From Pseudoalteromonas holothuriae (GTDB lineage: Bacteria > Pseudomonadota > Gammaproteobacteria > Enterobacterales > Alteromonadaceae): DNA of 64,000 bases. A program made the translations under genes and the position numbers. The stretch lies in assembly GCF_945859825.1 (NCBI RefSeq), contig NZ_CAMAPC010000010.1, positions 1 to 64,000 on the forward strand, in the 5' to 3' direction. The notes below the pieces were generated by a model. It saw only the letters and a list, made by a program, of their open reading frames with translations, did no database searches and had not been told where the DNA came from. Shown in pieces: positions 25,594 through 34,754 of this stretch. Within the stretch, counting starts at the first letter, position 1. Each line of letters starts with the position of its first letter.

Positions 25594-27051
25594 TTGAAAC
25601 AACCTAAACAACCCTCATATCTAGATGCGTTTATACCAATTACCGTTTTAGTTTGTTTGCTCGGTGCGGCTGTTTACCTTTATGGTGACAACTCGTCATC
25701 AGGACCAAACCAAATAGCATTACTATTTGCTACTTTTACTGCGGCATTGGTCGGCTTGAAAAATGGTTATACATGGAAAACACTTGAGGATGCGATGATA
25801 AAAGGCATTACGCTATCCCTTGGTGCTATTTTAATTCTACTGATGGTGGGGGCTCTAATTGGTACTTGGCTGCTCTCAGGCACGGTTCCTACATTGATCT
25901 ACTATGGCTTACAAATAATCAGCCCAAGTTGGTTTTATGCTGCCAGTTGTATGATTTGCGGCATAGTGGCTATGAGCATTGGCAGTTCATGGACAACAGC
26001 CGCAACAATTGGTGTGGCTCTATTGGGGGTGGCCACAGGCTTAGGCCTAGACCCAGTGGTAACCGCTGGGGCTGTTATTTCAGGTGCTTATTTTGGTGAT
26101 AAATTAAGCCCTTTGTCTGAAACCACTAACTTAGCTCCAGCGGTAGCTGGCAGTGATTTGTTTGAGCATATTCAACATATGCTTTGGACAACAGTGCCAA
26201 GCTTTGTAATTGCACTAATTATTTTTACTTTTATGGGCTTTAGCGCTGATGTAAGTAGTGATATCGGTCGCATAGAAGAGATTGTGACCATATTAAAGAG
26301 TAATTTTAATATAAATCCCGTGATGTTGGCCCCATTACTCATTTTACTTATTTTAGCCTTTAAAAAAATGCCTGCTTTCCCTGCAATTTCAATAGGCGCT
26401 GTAGTGGGTGCCGTTTGGGCAATGCTGTTTCAAGGTGATTTAATTCAAAGCCAAATAGATGCGTCTCAAGGCCAATTAGTAGGCTACTTTAAGTTGGTAT
26501 GGGCTACATTTTATGAAGGCTTTAGTATTACCACCGGAGATGGCAAAATGGATGATTTACTCAGTGGTGGTGGCATGTCAAATATGTTAACGACCACATG
26601 GCTGGTAATGACTGCTCTTATGTTCGGGGCGATTATGGAAAAGACCGGTTTGTTAGAAGTTTTTGTACGGAGTATTTTGAAAGTCGCAAAAAGTACGGGT
26701 TCATTAATCGCATCAACGGTAGCTACGTGTATTGGCACAAATGTTGTAGCGGCTGATCAGTATATAGCAATCGTTGTCCCTGGTAGGATGTTTAAAGAAG
26801 AGTATGAAAAAAGAGGGTTGAAACCTGTTAACTTATCTCGAACTCTAGAGGATGGCGGTACCATTACAAGCCCCTTAATCCCATGGAATACTTGTGGTGC
26901 ATACATGCAAAGTGTGTTGTTAATTAATCCACTTGACTATGCGATGTATGCATTCTTTAATTTAATTAATCCTGTGTTGGCAGTGATTTATGCTTACTTA
27001 GGTATTAAAATCTTACGTATCAAGCCAAAGAATATGCCACAGCAAGTTTAA
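25594..27051 (+). CDS. nhaC: NhaC-family Na+/H+ antiporter
   Basis: 485 residues from TTG 25594, decided by AGGAG eight bases upstream; a frame reaching back to 25543 crosses the palindrome and lacks a ribosome site. About eleven or twelve membrane helices. NhaC-family sequences include MSIGSSWTTAATIGVALLG, GAVISGAYFGDKLSPLSETT and GTNVVAADQYIAIVVPG. It exchanges sodium for protons across the inner membrane, fitting a marine organism. The substrate could also be another small organic ion, as some NhaC homologues carry such exchanges. A terminator separates it from pepN. Confidence 0.9.
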   Translation: MKQPKQPSYLDAFIPITVLVCLLGAAVYLYGDNSSSGPNQIALLFATFTAALVGLKNGYTWKTLEDAMIKGITLSLGAILILLMVGALIGTWLLSGTVPTLIYYGLQIISPSWFYAASCMICGIVAMSIGSSWTTAATIGVALLGVATGLGLDPVVTAGAVISGAYFGDKLSPLSETTNLAPAVAGSDLFEHIQHMLWTTVPSFVIALIIFTFMGFSADVSSDIGRIEEIVTILKSNFNINPVMLAPLLILLILAFKKMPAFPAISIGAVVGAVWAMLFQGDLIQSQIDASQGQLVGYFKLVWATFYEGFSITTGDGKMDDLLSGGGMSNMLTTTWLVMTALMFGAIMEKTGLLEVFVRSILKVAKSTGSLIASTVATCIGTNVVAADQYIAIVVPGRMFKEEYEKRGLKPVNLSRTLEDGGTITSPLIPWNTCGAYMQSVLLINPLDYAMYAFFNLINPVLAVIYAYLGIKILRIKPKNMPQQV

Positions 27052-27057
27052 TAATAT

Positions 27058-27082
27058 TGCCCCGTTAGTTCGGGGCATTTTT
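27058..27082 (+). terminator. Intrinsic terminator between nhaC and pepN
   Basis: TGCCCCG/CGGGGCA stem with a 6-base loop and five T; it ends twelve bases before the pepN ATG. Confidence 0.88.
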
Positions 27083-27093
27083 GAGGAAAAACG

Positions 27094-29688
27094 ATGCAAA
27101 TTAAACCTCAAGCTAAGTATCTAAAAGACTATCAGGCACCATCTCATGAGGTGACTCGTTTAGAACTTACTTTCGATTTACACCCTACCAAAACGAAGGT
27201 TAAAGCCAAAGCTCATTATATTGCCAATTGTGGAACAACTTCACTGGTCCTTGATGGTGTTGGTTTAACGCTACTGTCTATAAATGTAAATGGTCAACCT
27301 TTTGAACACTTCGAATGCCAAGAGCAGCACTTACAGCTTAGTAACTTACCGAATGAGTTTGAGTTGGAAATAGAGACTGAGATCTCGCCAAAAACCAATA
27401 CTTCGTTAGAAGGGCTGTATCTATCTGGTGGTGCGTACTGTACACAATGTGAAGCTGAAGGTTTTAGAAAAATCACCTATTTTTTAGACCGCCCAGACGT
27501 TCTTACCATTTATACCGTCACGGTGATAGGCGAGCAATCAATGCCATGCCTACTTTCTAATGGTAATCAAGTTGAGTCAGGTCAATTGGACGATGGACGC
27601 CACTTTGCTAAGTGGCATGATCCATTTAAAAAACCAAGTTATTTGTTTGCATTAGTCGCAGGTGATTTTGACAAACTTGAAGATATGTTTGTTACTTGTT
27701 CCGGTCGTAAAGTTAATTTGGTTTTATTTGTTGATAAAGGAAACTTAGCAAAAGCACCTCACGCTATGGCCTCGCTTAAACGAGCAATGAAATGGGATGA
27801 ATCACGCTTTAAGTTAGAATATGACCTAGACATTTACATGATTGTTGCGGTAGATTTTTTCAACATGGGGGCAATGGAAAACAAAGGCCTGAATGTATTC
27901 AATAGTGCCTGTGTTTTAGCCAATCAACAAACTGCAACAGATAGAGATTATCACACGATTGAATCTATCGTTGGACATGAATACTTTCATAACTGGACTG
28001 GTAACAGAGTGACCTGTAGAGATTGGTTTCAGCTATCCTTAAAAGAAGGTTTAACGGTATTTCGTGACCAAGAGTTTAGTAGTGACTTAGGCTCTCGAGG
28101 TCTAAATAGAATAGATGCTGTGATGGCTATGCGCACACATCAGTTTGCTGAAGATGCGGGCCCGATGGCTCATCCGATTCGTCCTAATAAAGTTATTGAA
28201 ATGAATAATTTTTATACAGTGACGGTGTATAACAAAGGGGCGGAGGTGATCCGCATGATGCATACGCTGCTTGGCGAAGAGAATTTTCAAAAAGGTATGC
28301 AATTATACTTTGAACGCCATGACGGACAAGCTGTTACGTGTGATGACTTTGTTGCGGCCATGCAGGATGCCAGTCAAACTAACCTAAGCCAGTTTAAACT
28401 TTGGTATGAGCAAGTTGGTACGCCAACACTAACTGTAGCGACCGAATTTGATGACATCAGTGCGACGTATACATGTACTTTCACCCAGAAAAATGCTCAA
28501 AATGACCCGGTTCAAAGTCCATTGCATATCCCATTCGCGATAGAATTACTGGATAAAAATGGGCATGCTTTAGCGCTTAAAGTTAATGGGAAAACCACCT
28601 CGAAAATTATCGATGTTACTCACCCAGAACAAAGTATCACATTTGAGCAGATACCAGAGCAACCAGTTGCCGTATTACTAGAAGATTTTTCTGCCCCAGT
28701 AATTGTTAATTACGATTATAAACTATCTGAACTTGTTCATATTATTGCGCATGCAAGCAGTGATTATGCACGCTGGGAGGCGACGCAGCAGGCTTTTAAA
28801 TTAGAAGTCCTCGAAGGGGTCAAACAGTATAATGCACATGGAACCATATCGCTATCGTGTGAGTTGGTAGATACATTCAATGCCCTGCTATGCAAACGGC
28901 AAGGCGATTTAGCTTTACTTGCAGAGCTAATAAGGGTGCCAAGCTTTGATACACTCTCAAGTGAGTTTGAGTGCATACCTGTAGATGCACTCAATACGTG
29001 TATTGTGCAATTTGAATTAGATATTGCTACTCGCTTGGCTAATCCTTTGAAACAAACCTATGAATCATGTGAAGAAAAAGGTGAAATGAGTCATAAAGCC
29101 GTATCTGCAAGAGCATTAAAAAATGTGTGTTTGTATTACTTAGCAATGGTCTGTGATGAAAAGATATTATCTTGGATACAGTCACAATTGGACTGTGACA
29201 ATATGACATTGAAGCTTGGCGCTCTAAAAGCCGTGTTTAATGCACAATTACCTTGTTCGGAACCTAGCATGGCTGTTTTTGATTCTCAGTGGCGTCATGA
29301 TTTGTTGGTGATGGATAAGTGGTTTGCCTTACAAGCAACACAAAAATCCGATCAGGCTATTGCAAATATCAAAAATTTGTACGAACACCCTTGCTTTGAT
29401 AAGTCAAACCCAAATCGCGTTAGAGCACTGGTTGGTAGCTTTGCGCGTGGTAATGCAGTGCAGTTCCATCGACTTGATGGCCAGGGGTATCGTTTATTAG
29501 GTGACTTACTTGTTGAACTTAACGCGATTAATCCACAAAATGCTTCTAGAATGTTAACGCCATTTATGTCGTGGAAACGATATGATAAAGCGCGGCAGAA
29601 ATTGATGAAAGAACAGCTTGAGCGCTTGTCGAAGTTAACAGACTTAAGTGGTGACTTATATGAAAAAGTTGATAAAGCTTTGAACTAG
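27094..29688 (+). CDS. pepN: Aminopeptidase N
   Basis: 864 residues, M1 metallopeptidase of near-normal length. The substrate-binding GAMENKGLN motif and the zinc site HEYFH (His295, Glu296, His299) with Glu318 in SLKEGL are intact. The N-terminal beta domain, thermolysin-like catalytic domain, beta linker and helical C-terminal domain can all be traced. It removes N-terminal residues from peptides in the cytoplasm. GAGGAA lies ahead of the ATG. The DUF2835 gene begins four bases after the stop and is likely co-transcribed. Confidence 0.97.
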   Translation: MQIKPQAKYLKDYQAPSHEVTRLELTFDLHPTKTKVKAKAHYIANCGTTSLVLDGVGLTLLSINVNGQPFEHFECQEQHLQLSNLPNEFELEIETEISPKTNTSLEGLYLSGGAYCTQCEAEGFRKITYFLDRPDVLTIYTVTVIGEQSMPCLLSNGNQVESGQLDDGRHFAKWHDPFKKPSYLFALVAGDFDKLEDMFVTCSGRKVNLVLFVDKGNLAKAPHAMASLKRAMKWDESRFKLEYDLDIYMIVAVDFFNMGAMENKGLNVFNSACVLANQQTATDRDYHTIESIVGHEYFHNWTGNRVTCRDWFQLSLKEGLTVFRDQEFSSDLGSRGLNRIDAVMAMRTHQFAEDAGPMAHPIRPNKVIEMNNFYTVTVYNKGAEVIRMMHTLLGEENFQKGMQLYFERHDGQAVTCDDFVAAMQDASQTNLSQFKLWYEQVGTPTLTVATEFDDISATYTCTFTQKNAQNDPVQSPLHIPFAIELLDKNGHALALKVNGKTTSKIIDVTHPEQSITFEQIPEQPVAVLLEDFSAPVIVNYDYKLSELVHIIAHASSDYARWEATQQAFKLEVLEGVKQYNAHGTISLSCELVDTFNALLCKRQGDLALLAELIRVPSFDTLSSEFECIPVDALNTCIVQFELDIATRLANPLKQTYESCEEKGEMSHKAVSARALKNVCLYYLAMVCDEKILSWIQSQLDCDNMTLKLGALKAVFNAQLPCSEPSMAVFDSQWRHDLLVMDKWFALQATQKSDQAIANIKNLYEHPCFDKSNPNRVRALVGSFARGNAVQFHRLDGQGYRLLGDLLVELNAINPQNASRMLTPFMSWKRYDKARQKLMKEQLERLSKLTDLSGDLYEKVDKALN

Positions 29689-29692
29689 GTGA

Positions 29693-29917
29693 ATGATGCA
29701 GGAGTATTTTTTCTCGATACATTTAACTTATGATGAGTGCATGGAATATTACCATGGCAACATCAAATATATTCAGGTTACTGAAGATGCAGGAAAGCGG
29801 ATCCGCTTTCCTGCTAAGCATATTAGAAGATTTGTTTCATCTTTAGGGGTAAGAGGGCGCTACCGTTTATGTCTAGATGGCCAAAATGGCTTTGTTTCGC
29901 TTGAAAAAATTGCTTAA
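29693..29917 (+). CDS. DUF2835 family protein
   Basis: 74 residues with the family pattern: YFFSIHLTYDECMEYYHG, then RIRFPAKHIRRFVSSLGVRG and the final YRLCLDGQNGFVSL. It looks like a small beta-rich, possibly RNA- or DNA-binding protein, but no function is established. It follows pepN by four bases. Confidence 0.88.
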   Translation: MMQEYFFSIHLTYDECMEYYHGNIKYIQVTEDAGKRIRFPAKHIRRFVSSLGVRGRYRLCLDGQNGFVSLEKIA

Positions 29918-29996
29918 TTTAGAATTTTAACTCAGTCATATTGTATTTTTGTTAAATGGGTTTGTTATAAACTTAAATTACGTGTTATAAATTATC

Positions 29997-30014
29997 TGGT
30001 AGGACGTCTTACCA
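29997..30014. promoter_or_regulatory. Near-perfect palindrome upstream of the DUF1302 operon
   Basis: TGGTAGGACGTCTTACCA is an 18-bp inverted repeat with one mismatched pair. It lies 141 bases before the DUF1302 start, downstream of two GTTATAA copies (29964 and 29984). It is a plausible operator for a dimeric repressor such as a TetR-family protein; no regulator gene adjoins. Confidence 0.5.
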
Positions 30015-30154
30015 AGAGTGAAAATACGGCCTAAATGCCAAAAAAGTACCGATTGAGCGCGTTATATTTGTAATTTTGATAATTCGCTTCTATCGTAGTG
30101 ACAACAAAAAACAATAACTTGATTAGAAAATACCCGCCATAAGGGGGAGAAATA

Positions 30155-32272
30155 ATGATAAAAAGATCGCTTTTTGTGAAAAACAAAATCATGCTCGGTC
30201 TTAGTGCAGCTGCGTTATCTATGGGCAGTGCGCCTTTACTTGCAGCAAGTTTCCAAGTCGGTGATTTTGATATCACATTTGATTCGACTTTTTCTTACGG
30301 ACAGAGTATTCGCGTTGAAGATAGAGATTTTCAATATGTAGGTAAAAGCAATCACCCAAGATATGATTGGTCTGGCTATAATGCTCTAACGGGCAATACA
30401 GTTTATAGCTCGGCACAAGTGTGGGCTAATTCCGGCGCATACTCAAATAATGGTGATGCTGGTAATTTAAACTTTGATTCAGGGGATACCTTTTCTCAAC
30501 TGGTTAAAGGCACACATGACTTAGCAATTAGCAAAGATAATTACGGGTTCTTTTCTCGTTTTATGTATTTTTATGATTTTGCTATGGAAGATGGTGACTT
30601 TGCTTATAACAATCCTGTTTCAGGTAAAAAAGTTGACCCATGCGCATTTGACGAGACAAAAGAGCAAGTTTGTTCTGATGTTCGTTTACTTGATGCGTTC
30701 GTGTGGGCAGACTTTGATCTTAACGATGGTAAAAATCCTCTTTCCGTTCGCTTAGGTCAGCAGGTAGTTAACTGGGGTGAAAGTACGTTAATCACTCACG
30801 GCATTAACGTTAACCCAGTAGATATCGACCGCTTAAAAGCGCCTGGTTCGGAAGTTAAAGAGGCGTTTATTCCCGTAGGGATGTTGTGGGCGTCTTTGGG
30901 GATCACCGACAACATTACACTCGAAGGTTTCTATCAGTACGAATGGCATGAAACACGCCTACCAGCGTCTGGCAGTTATTTCTCAACAAACGACTTCGCC
31001 CCAGCGAATGGCTTTTCGCAAAACGTTCAGTTAGGTTTCACATCCAACCCTGATATTGATTTACATCACCTAACCGATTCGCTTAACACTTTACAAGCAA
31101 CTTGGTTGGGCGGGTTAACTGCTCAAGGGTTAGATGTAACGCAAGATGGGGTAACAACCAGTGCATCAGCTCAACAGTTACTTGCACAAATGTACCTTGC
31201 TTATCCAACAAAAGTGGCACTTAAAGGTAAAGGTGATGCAGGTAAGACGGAACCAAAAGACAATGGTCAATTTGGTATACGTTTAGGCATTTACTCACCA
31301 GAACTAAATGACACTGAATTTGCGCTATATTACATAAACTATCATGCTCGTAGACCACTTATTTCAGGTAAAGCATCGAACTTTACAAATGCTGCTGTTT
31401 CGCAAGATCTTGCATATATCTCAGCCAACACAATAACAGAAGATAACATTACTAACCTAAATGCCTTTACGCAGGGTCAAATTGCATACCCTGAAGACAT
31501 TAAACTATATGGTTTAAGTTTTAATACAGCAATTGGTGAAACTGCATTCGCTGGTGAATTTACCTATCGTGAAGACGAGCCTTTGCAAATCGATGACGTT
31601 GAGTTGTTATACGCAGGTATGGTTGAGCAGTTAGCTTATGCTGGTCGTCGTGATGACTTCGCTGGTTTTTCTCAGCTTAGTCAAGGCGACGCCGTTGCTT
31701 ATGTTGACCCTGGTGAAGTGGCACAGGGCTATATTTTAAAAGATACTTTACAAGCACAATTCACTGCGACACATTTGTTTGGTCCATCACTTGGTGCTGA
31801 TAGCTGGGCGCTTGTTGGTGAAGTCGGGGCTGTAACGATTAAAGATATGCCAACTTACGATCAGCTGCGCTTAAATGTATCTGGTACCGGAAGAAGTGGC
31901 ACTGTCGAAGGGATATCAGGAAAAAGCTATGATTTAATCCATCAAGCAGTATCTAATGGCCCAGAAGTTAACCCATTCCCAACGTCCTCCGCTTGGGGTT
32001 ATCGCTTAATAGCAAAAGGTGAGTTTAATAACCTGTTTGCTGGCGTAAACTTTTCACCAAAGATTGTTTTTTCACATGATGTAAATGGTATTACACCAGA
32101 TCCTATGTTTTTGTTTATTGAAGACCGTAAATCTTTGGGTGTTACGATGAATTTCAATTATCAAAATGCATGGTCATTTGACGTCGGCTACAACACTTTT
32201 TGGGGTGGTGGTGCTACCAATACATTCGCAGACCGTGATTTTGTGTCTTTTAATATCAAGTATTCAATTTAA
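30155..32272 (+). CDS. DUF1302 family outer-membrane protein
   Basis: 705 residues. A signal peptide (LGLSAAALSMGSAPLLA) is followed by a long beta-strand-rich chain that ends with an aromatic-rich strand (DFVSFNIKYSI), consistent with an outer-membrane barrel. DUF1302 landmarks include LGQQVVNWGESTLITHGINV and DIDRLKAPGSEVKEAFIPVG. It is the first gene of a tight operon with DUF1329, YCF48-like and MMPL genes. The family's ligand is unknown; in other bacteria the same set is linked to handling of hydrophobic compounds, which is the basis for inferring lipid-like transport here. AGGGGGAG precedes the ATG. Confidence 0.93.
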   Translation: MIKRSLFVKNKIMLGLSAAALSMGSAPLLAASFQVGDFDITFDSTFSYGQSIRVEDRDFQYVGKSNHPRYDWSGYNALTGNTVYSSAQVWANSGAYSNNGDAGNLNFDSGDTFSQLVKGTHDLAISKDNYGFFSRFMYFYDFAMEDGDFAYNNPVSGKKVDPCAFDETKEQVCSDVRLLDAFVWADFDLNDGKNPLSVRLGQQVVNWGESTLITHGINVNPVDIDRLKAPGSEVKEAFIPVGMLWASLGITDNITLEGFYQYEWHETRLPASGSYFSTNDFAPANGFSQNVQLGFTSNPDIDLHHLTDSLNTLQATWLGGLTAQGLDVTQDGVTTSASAQQLLAQMYLAYPTKVALKGKGDAGKTEPKDNGQFGIRLGIYSPELNDTEFALYYINYHARRPLISGKASNFTNAAVSQDLAYISANTITEDNITNLNAFTQGQIAYPEDIKLYGLSFNTAIGETAFAGEFTYREDEPLQIDDVELLYAGMVEQLAYAGRRDDFAGFSQLSQGDAVAYVDPGEVAQGYILKDTLQAQFTATHLFGPSLGADSWALVGEVGAVTIKDMPTYDQLRLNVSGTGRSGTVEGISGKSYDLIHQAVSNGPEVNPFPTSSAWGYRLIAKGEFNNLFAGVNFSPKIVFSHDVNGITPDPMFLFIEDRKSLGVTMNFNYQNAWSFDVGYNTFWGGGATNTFADRDFVSFNIKYSI

Positions 32273-32283
32273 GGGCTTTCAGT

Positions 32284-33651
32284 ATGTTTAGAAAACCTAC
32301 ACTCATTGCCGCGACAATGATAACACTGCTATCAGCGAGCAACGCAATGGCAAAAATGACGGCAGATCAAGTTGCACGCTTAGGCGCGGATCTTACACCG
32401 ATTGGCGCTGAAAAGGCTGGTAACAAAGATGGTTCTATCCCAGCTTGGGATGGCGGTATCACTCAGCCTCCGGCCGACTATAAACCAGGAATGCATCATC
32501 CAGACCCATTTGCTGATGATAAAGTTTTATTTACCATCGACAAATCAAATATTGATAAATATAAAGAGCATTTAAGTCCTGGTCAGGTTGCGATGTTTGA
32601 CACGTATCCTGATACGTTCAAAATGAACATCTACCCAACTCGTCGCAGTGCTGCCTATCCTCAGTTTGTTTATGATGCAACTAAAAAGTACGCGTCAACG
32701 GCAGAGTTGATCGAAGGTGGTAACGGGATAAAAAATACTGCAATTGGTATTCCATTTCCTATTCCTAAAGATGGCTTAGAAGCAATTTGGAACCATTTAT
32801 TACGTTATCGCGGTTTATCTATTGCGCGTTTTGGTGGGCAAGCTATGCCAACTGAATCTGGCTCTTATAACTTAATTGGTTTTGATGAAAAGTTGTTAGT
32901 AAAGTACTCAGCAACTGATGCAACACCGCAAGAGCTTAAAGAATCAAATGTTTTGTTTAAGTTCAAACAAAAGGTCACTGAACCTGCACGTTTGGCAGGA
33001 ACCGCATTATTAGTTCATGAAACCATGGATCAAATCTTAACACCACGTCAAGCTTGGACTTATAACACTGGTCAACGCCGAGTTCGTCGTGCACCAAACA
33101 TAGCTTATGATGCACCTGGAACGGCTTCTGATAGTCTACGTACAACGGATGACTTTGATATGTTTAACGGTTCACCGAATCGTTATGAGTGGACATTAAA
33201 AGGCAAACAGGAATTATATATTCCATATAACAGCTATAAGCTTCACAGCGATAAGCTTAAATATGAGGATATCTTAAAGCCTGGACATGTTAACCCTGAA
33301 CATGTTCGCTATGAAAAGCACCGTGTATGGGTTGTGGAAGCAAACCTAAAAGAAGGCACGCGTCATATCTATAAAAAACGTGTTTTTTACATTGATGAAG
33401 ACAGCTGGCAGATTCATATCGCAGATTTATACGACAATCGCGATCAAATGTATCGTGTAGCGATGGCACATGGTCTTAACTATTATGAAGTACCCACGCA
33501 TTGGAGTACCTTGGATGTATATTATGACTTGAACTCTCGTCGTTATTTAGCAATTGGCCTAGATAACGAAGAAAAGATGTACGATTTCAGTCAGTCTTTC
33601 CAAGATAATGAATTTACACAGAGTGCGTTGCGCCGTGAGGGTAAACGCTAG
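32284..33651 (+). CDS. DUF1329 family periplasmic protein
   Basis: 455 residues. A signal peptide (TLIAATMITLLSASNAMA) is followed by the DUF1329 opening (VARLGADLTPIGAEKAGN, DGSIPAWDGGI) and internal sequences such as WTYNTGQRRVRRAPNIAYD and RVFYIDEDSWQIHIADLYD. The family is periplasmic or outer-membrane-associated and always accompanies DUF1302; a lipid-carrier role is a guess. It begins eleven bases after the DUF1302 stop. Confidence 0.93.
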   Translation: MFRKPTLIAATMITLLSASNAMAKMTADQVARLGADLTPIGAEKAGNKDGSIPAWDGGITQPPADYKPGMHHPDPFADDKVLFTIDKSNIDKYKEHLSPGQVAMFDTYPDTFKMNIYPTRRSAAYPQFVYDATKKYASTAELIEGGNGIKNTAIGIPFPIPKDGLEAIWNHLLRYRGLSIARFGGQAMPTESGSYNLIGFDEKLLVKYSATDATPQELKESNVLFKFKQKVTEPARLAGTALLVHETMDQILTPRQAWTYNTGQRRVRRAPNIAYDAPGTASDSLRTTDDFDMFNGSPNRYEWTLKGKQELYIPYNSYKLHSDKLKYEDILKPGHVNPEHVRYEKHRVWVVEANLKEGTRHIYKKRVFYIDEDSWQIHIADLYDNRDQMYRVAMAHGLNYYEVPTHWSTLDVYYDLNSRRYLAIGLDNEEKMYDFSQSFQDNEFTQSALRREGKR

Positions 33652-33670
33652 AACGGTTCTCAACCAACTA

Positions 33671-33699
33671 TTGTTAGCGGTCAAACTGATCGCTAGCAA
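33671..33699 (+). other. Hairpin between DUF1329 and YCF48-like genes
   Basis: A 13-pair stem with a 3-base loop: TTGTTAGCG pairs with CGCTAGCAA (one G-T pair), continued inward by a G-T and TCA/TGA. No T-run follows. It may protect the upstream message or lower expression of the downstream genes. Confidence 0.5.
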
Positions 33700-33755
33700 T
33701 TCTGTTTATTTGGCGAATTCTCGCCTCCTGTCACGTTTATTTGAGTAGTTTCAGC

Positions 33756-34754
33756 ATGATAAAAACATCCATTGCGAGTGCCCTTGTACTGTTTTGTACT
33801 TCAGTGAGTGCGCAAGTCGCGCCAGAGTCAGCGTTACAAGTTCAACACCCTGAGAGGACCTTATTTACAGATATTGTGGATAATGAAGGCACGCTGATTG
33901 CCGTAGGTAAGCATGGCACGATAGTAACCAGTGATGATGGTAAACATTGGCAGCAAGCACAGGTGCCGGTTCAGTCACTGTTAACAGCCGTTACATCATT
34001 AAGTGCAGATAAATCTTGGGCATGTGGCCATGATAGCAGCATTTTATTTAGTAGTGATAAAGGCCAAACATGGCAAATTCAGCAGTTTTTACCACAGCAA
34101 CAGAAACCTTGTTTAGATATCGAGTTTATTGACCCTAATGTTGGTTTTGCCATTGGGGCATATGGCATGTTTTACCAGACCGAAGATGGTGGCAAAACTT
34201 GGCATAAAAGATTTATAGATGATTTTGTTCACCCTGATGACAAGGACTATTTACGCGAATTAAAAGAAGATGATCCTCAAGCATATGAAGAGGAGACTCA
34301 ATTTATACTTCCTCACTTTAATCGATTATTGACTCAACAGCAGCAGTTGTTTCTGGTTGGTGAAATGGGTTTAGTGGCTCAGAGTTTAGATATGGGCAAA
34401 AGTTGGCAACGATTAGATGAATTTTACCCTGGCTCATTTTTCTCAGTCGCCTCATATGATGATGAAGAGATTATTGTTGCCGGTTTACGTGGTAACGCTT
34501 TTATCGCAAATATCGACAATCTTGAATTTAGAAAGATTAAAACGCCTGCCAAAGCTACCATTAATTCACTTGTTAACTTTGAAAATAAAACATATATGTT
34601 AGCTAACAGTGGCTACTTATTTGGCTATGAAAAGGGTGAAGTTGATTCATCACAACTTAGTAGCGGTCACGCGATATTGTCGGCAGTCACGTTCAAGAAT
34701 AAGTTAGTTTTAGCCACCGAAAAGGGACTAAAAACTTGGGAGGCTAAAAAGTAA
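33756..34754 (+). CDS. YCF48-like beta-propeller protein
   Basis: 332 residues from ATG 33756; the TTG at 33741 lacks a ribosome site. A signal peptide (SIASALVLFCTSVSA) precedes repeated propeller blades with the BNR/YCF48 motif S-x-D-x-G-x-x-W: TSDDGKHWQQ, SSDKGQTWQI, TEDGGKTWHK and SLDMGKSWQR. The plant and cyanobacterial namesake helps assemble photosystem II, but bacterial copies in DUF1302-MMPL operons are probably a periplasmic scaffold. The stop overlaps the transporter start by one base (TAATG). Confidence 0.9.
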   Translation: MIKTSIASALVLFCTSVSAQVAPESALQVQHPERTLFTDIVDNEGTLIAVGKHGTIVTSDDGKHWQQAQVPVQSLLTAVTSLSADKSWACGHDSSILFSSDKGQTWQIQQFLPQQQKPCLDIEFIDPNVGFAIGAYGMFYQTEDGGKTWHKRFIDDFVHPDDKDYLRELKEDDPQAYEEETQFILPHFNRLLTQQQQLFLVGEMGLVAQSLDMGKSWQRLDEFYPGSFFSVASYDDEEIIVAGLRGNAFIANIDNLEFRKIKTPAKATINSLVNFENKTYMLANSGYLFGYEKGEVDSSQLSSGHAILSAVTFKNKLVLATEKGLKTWEAKK

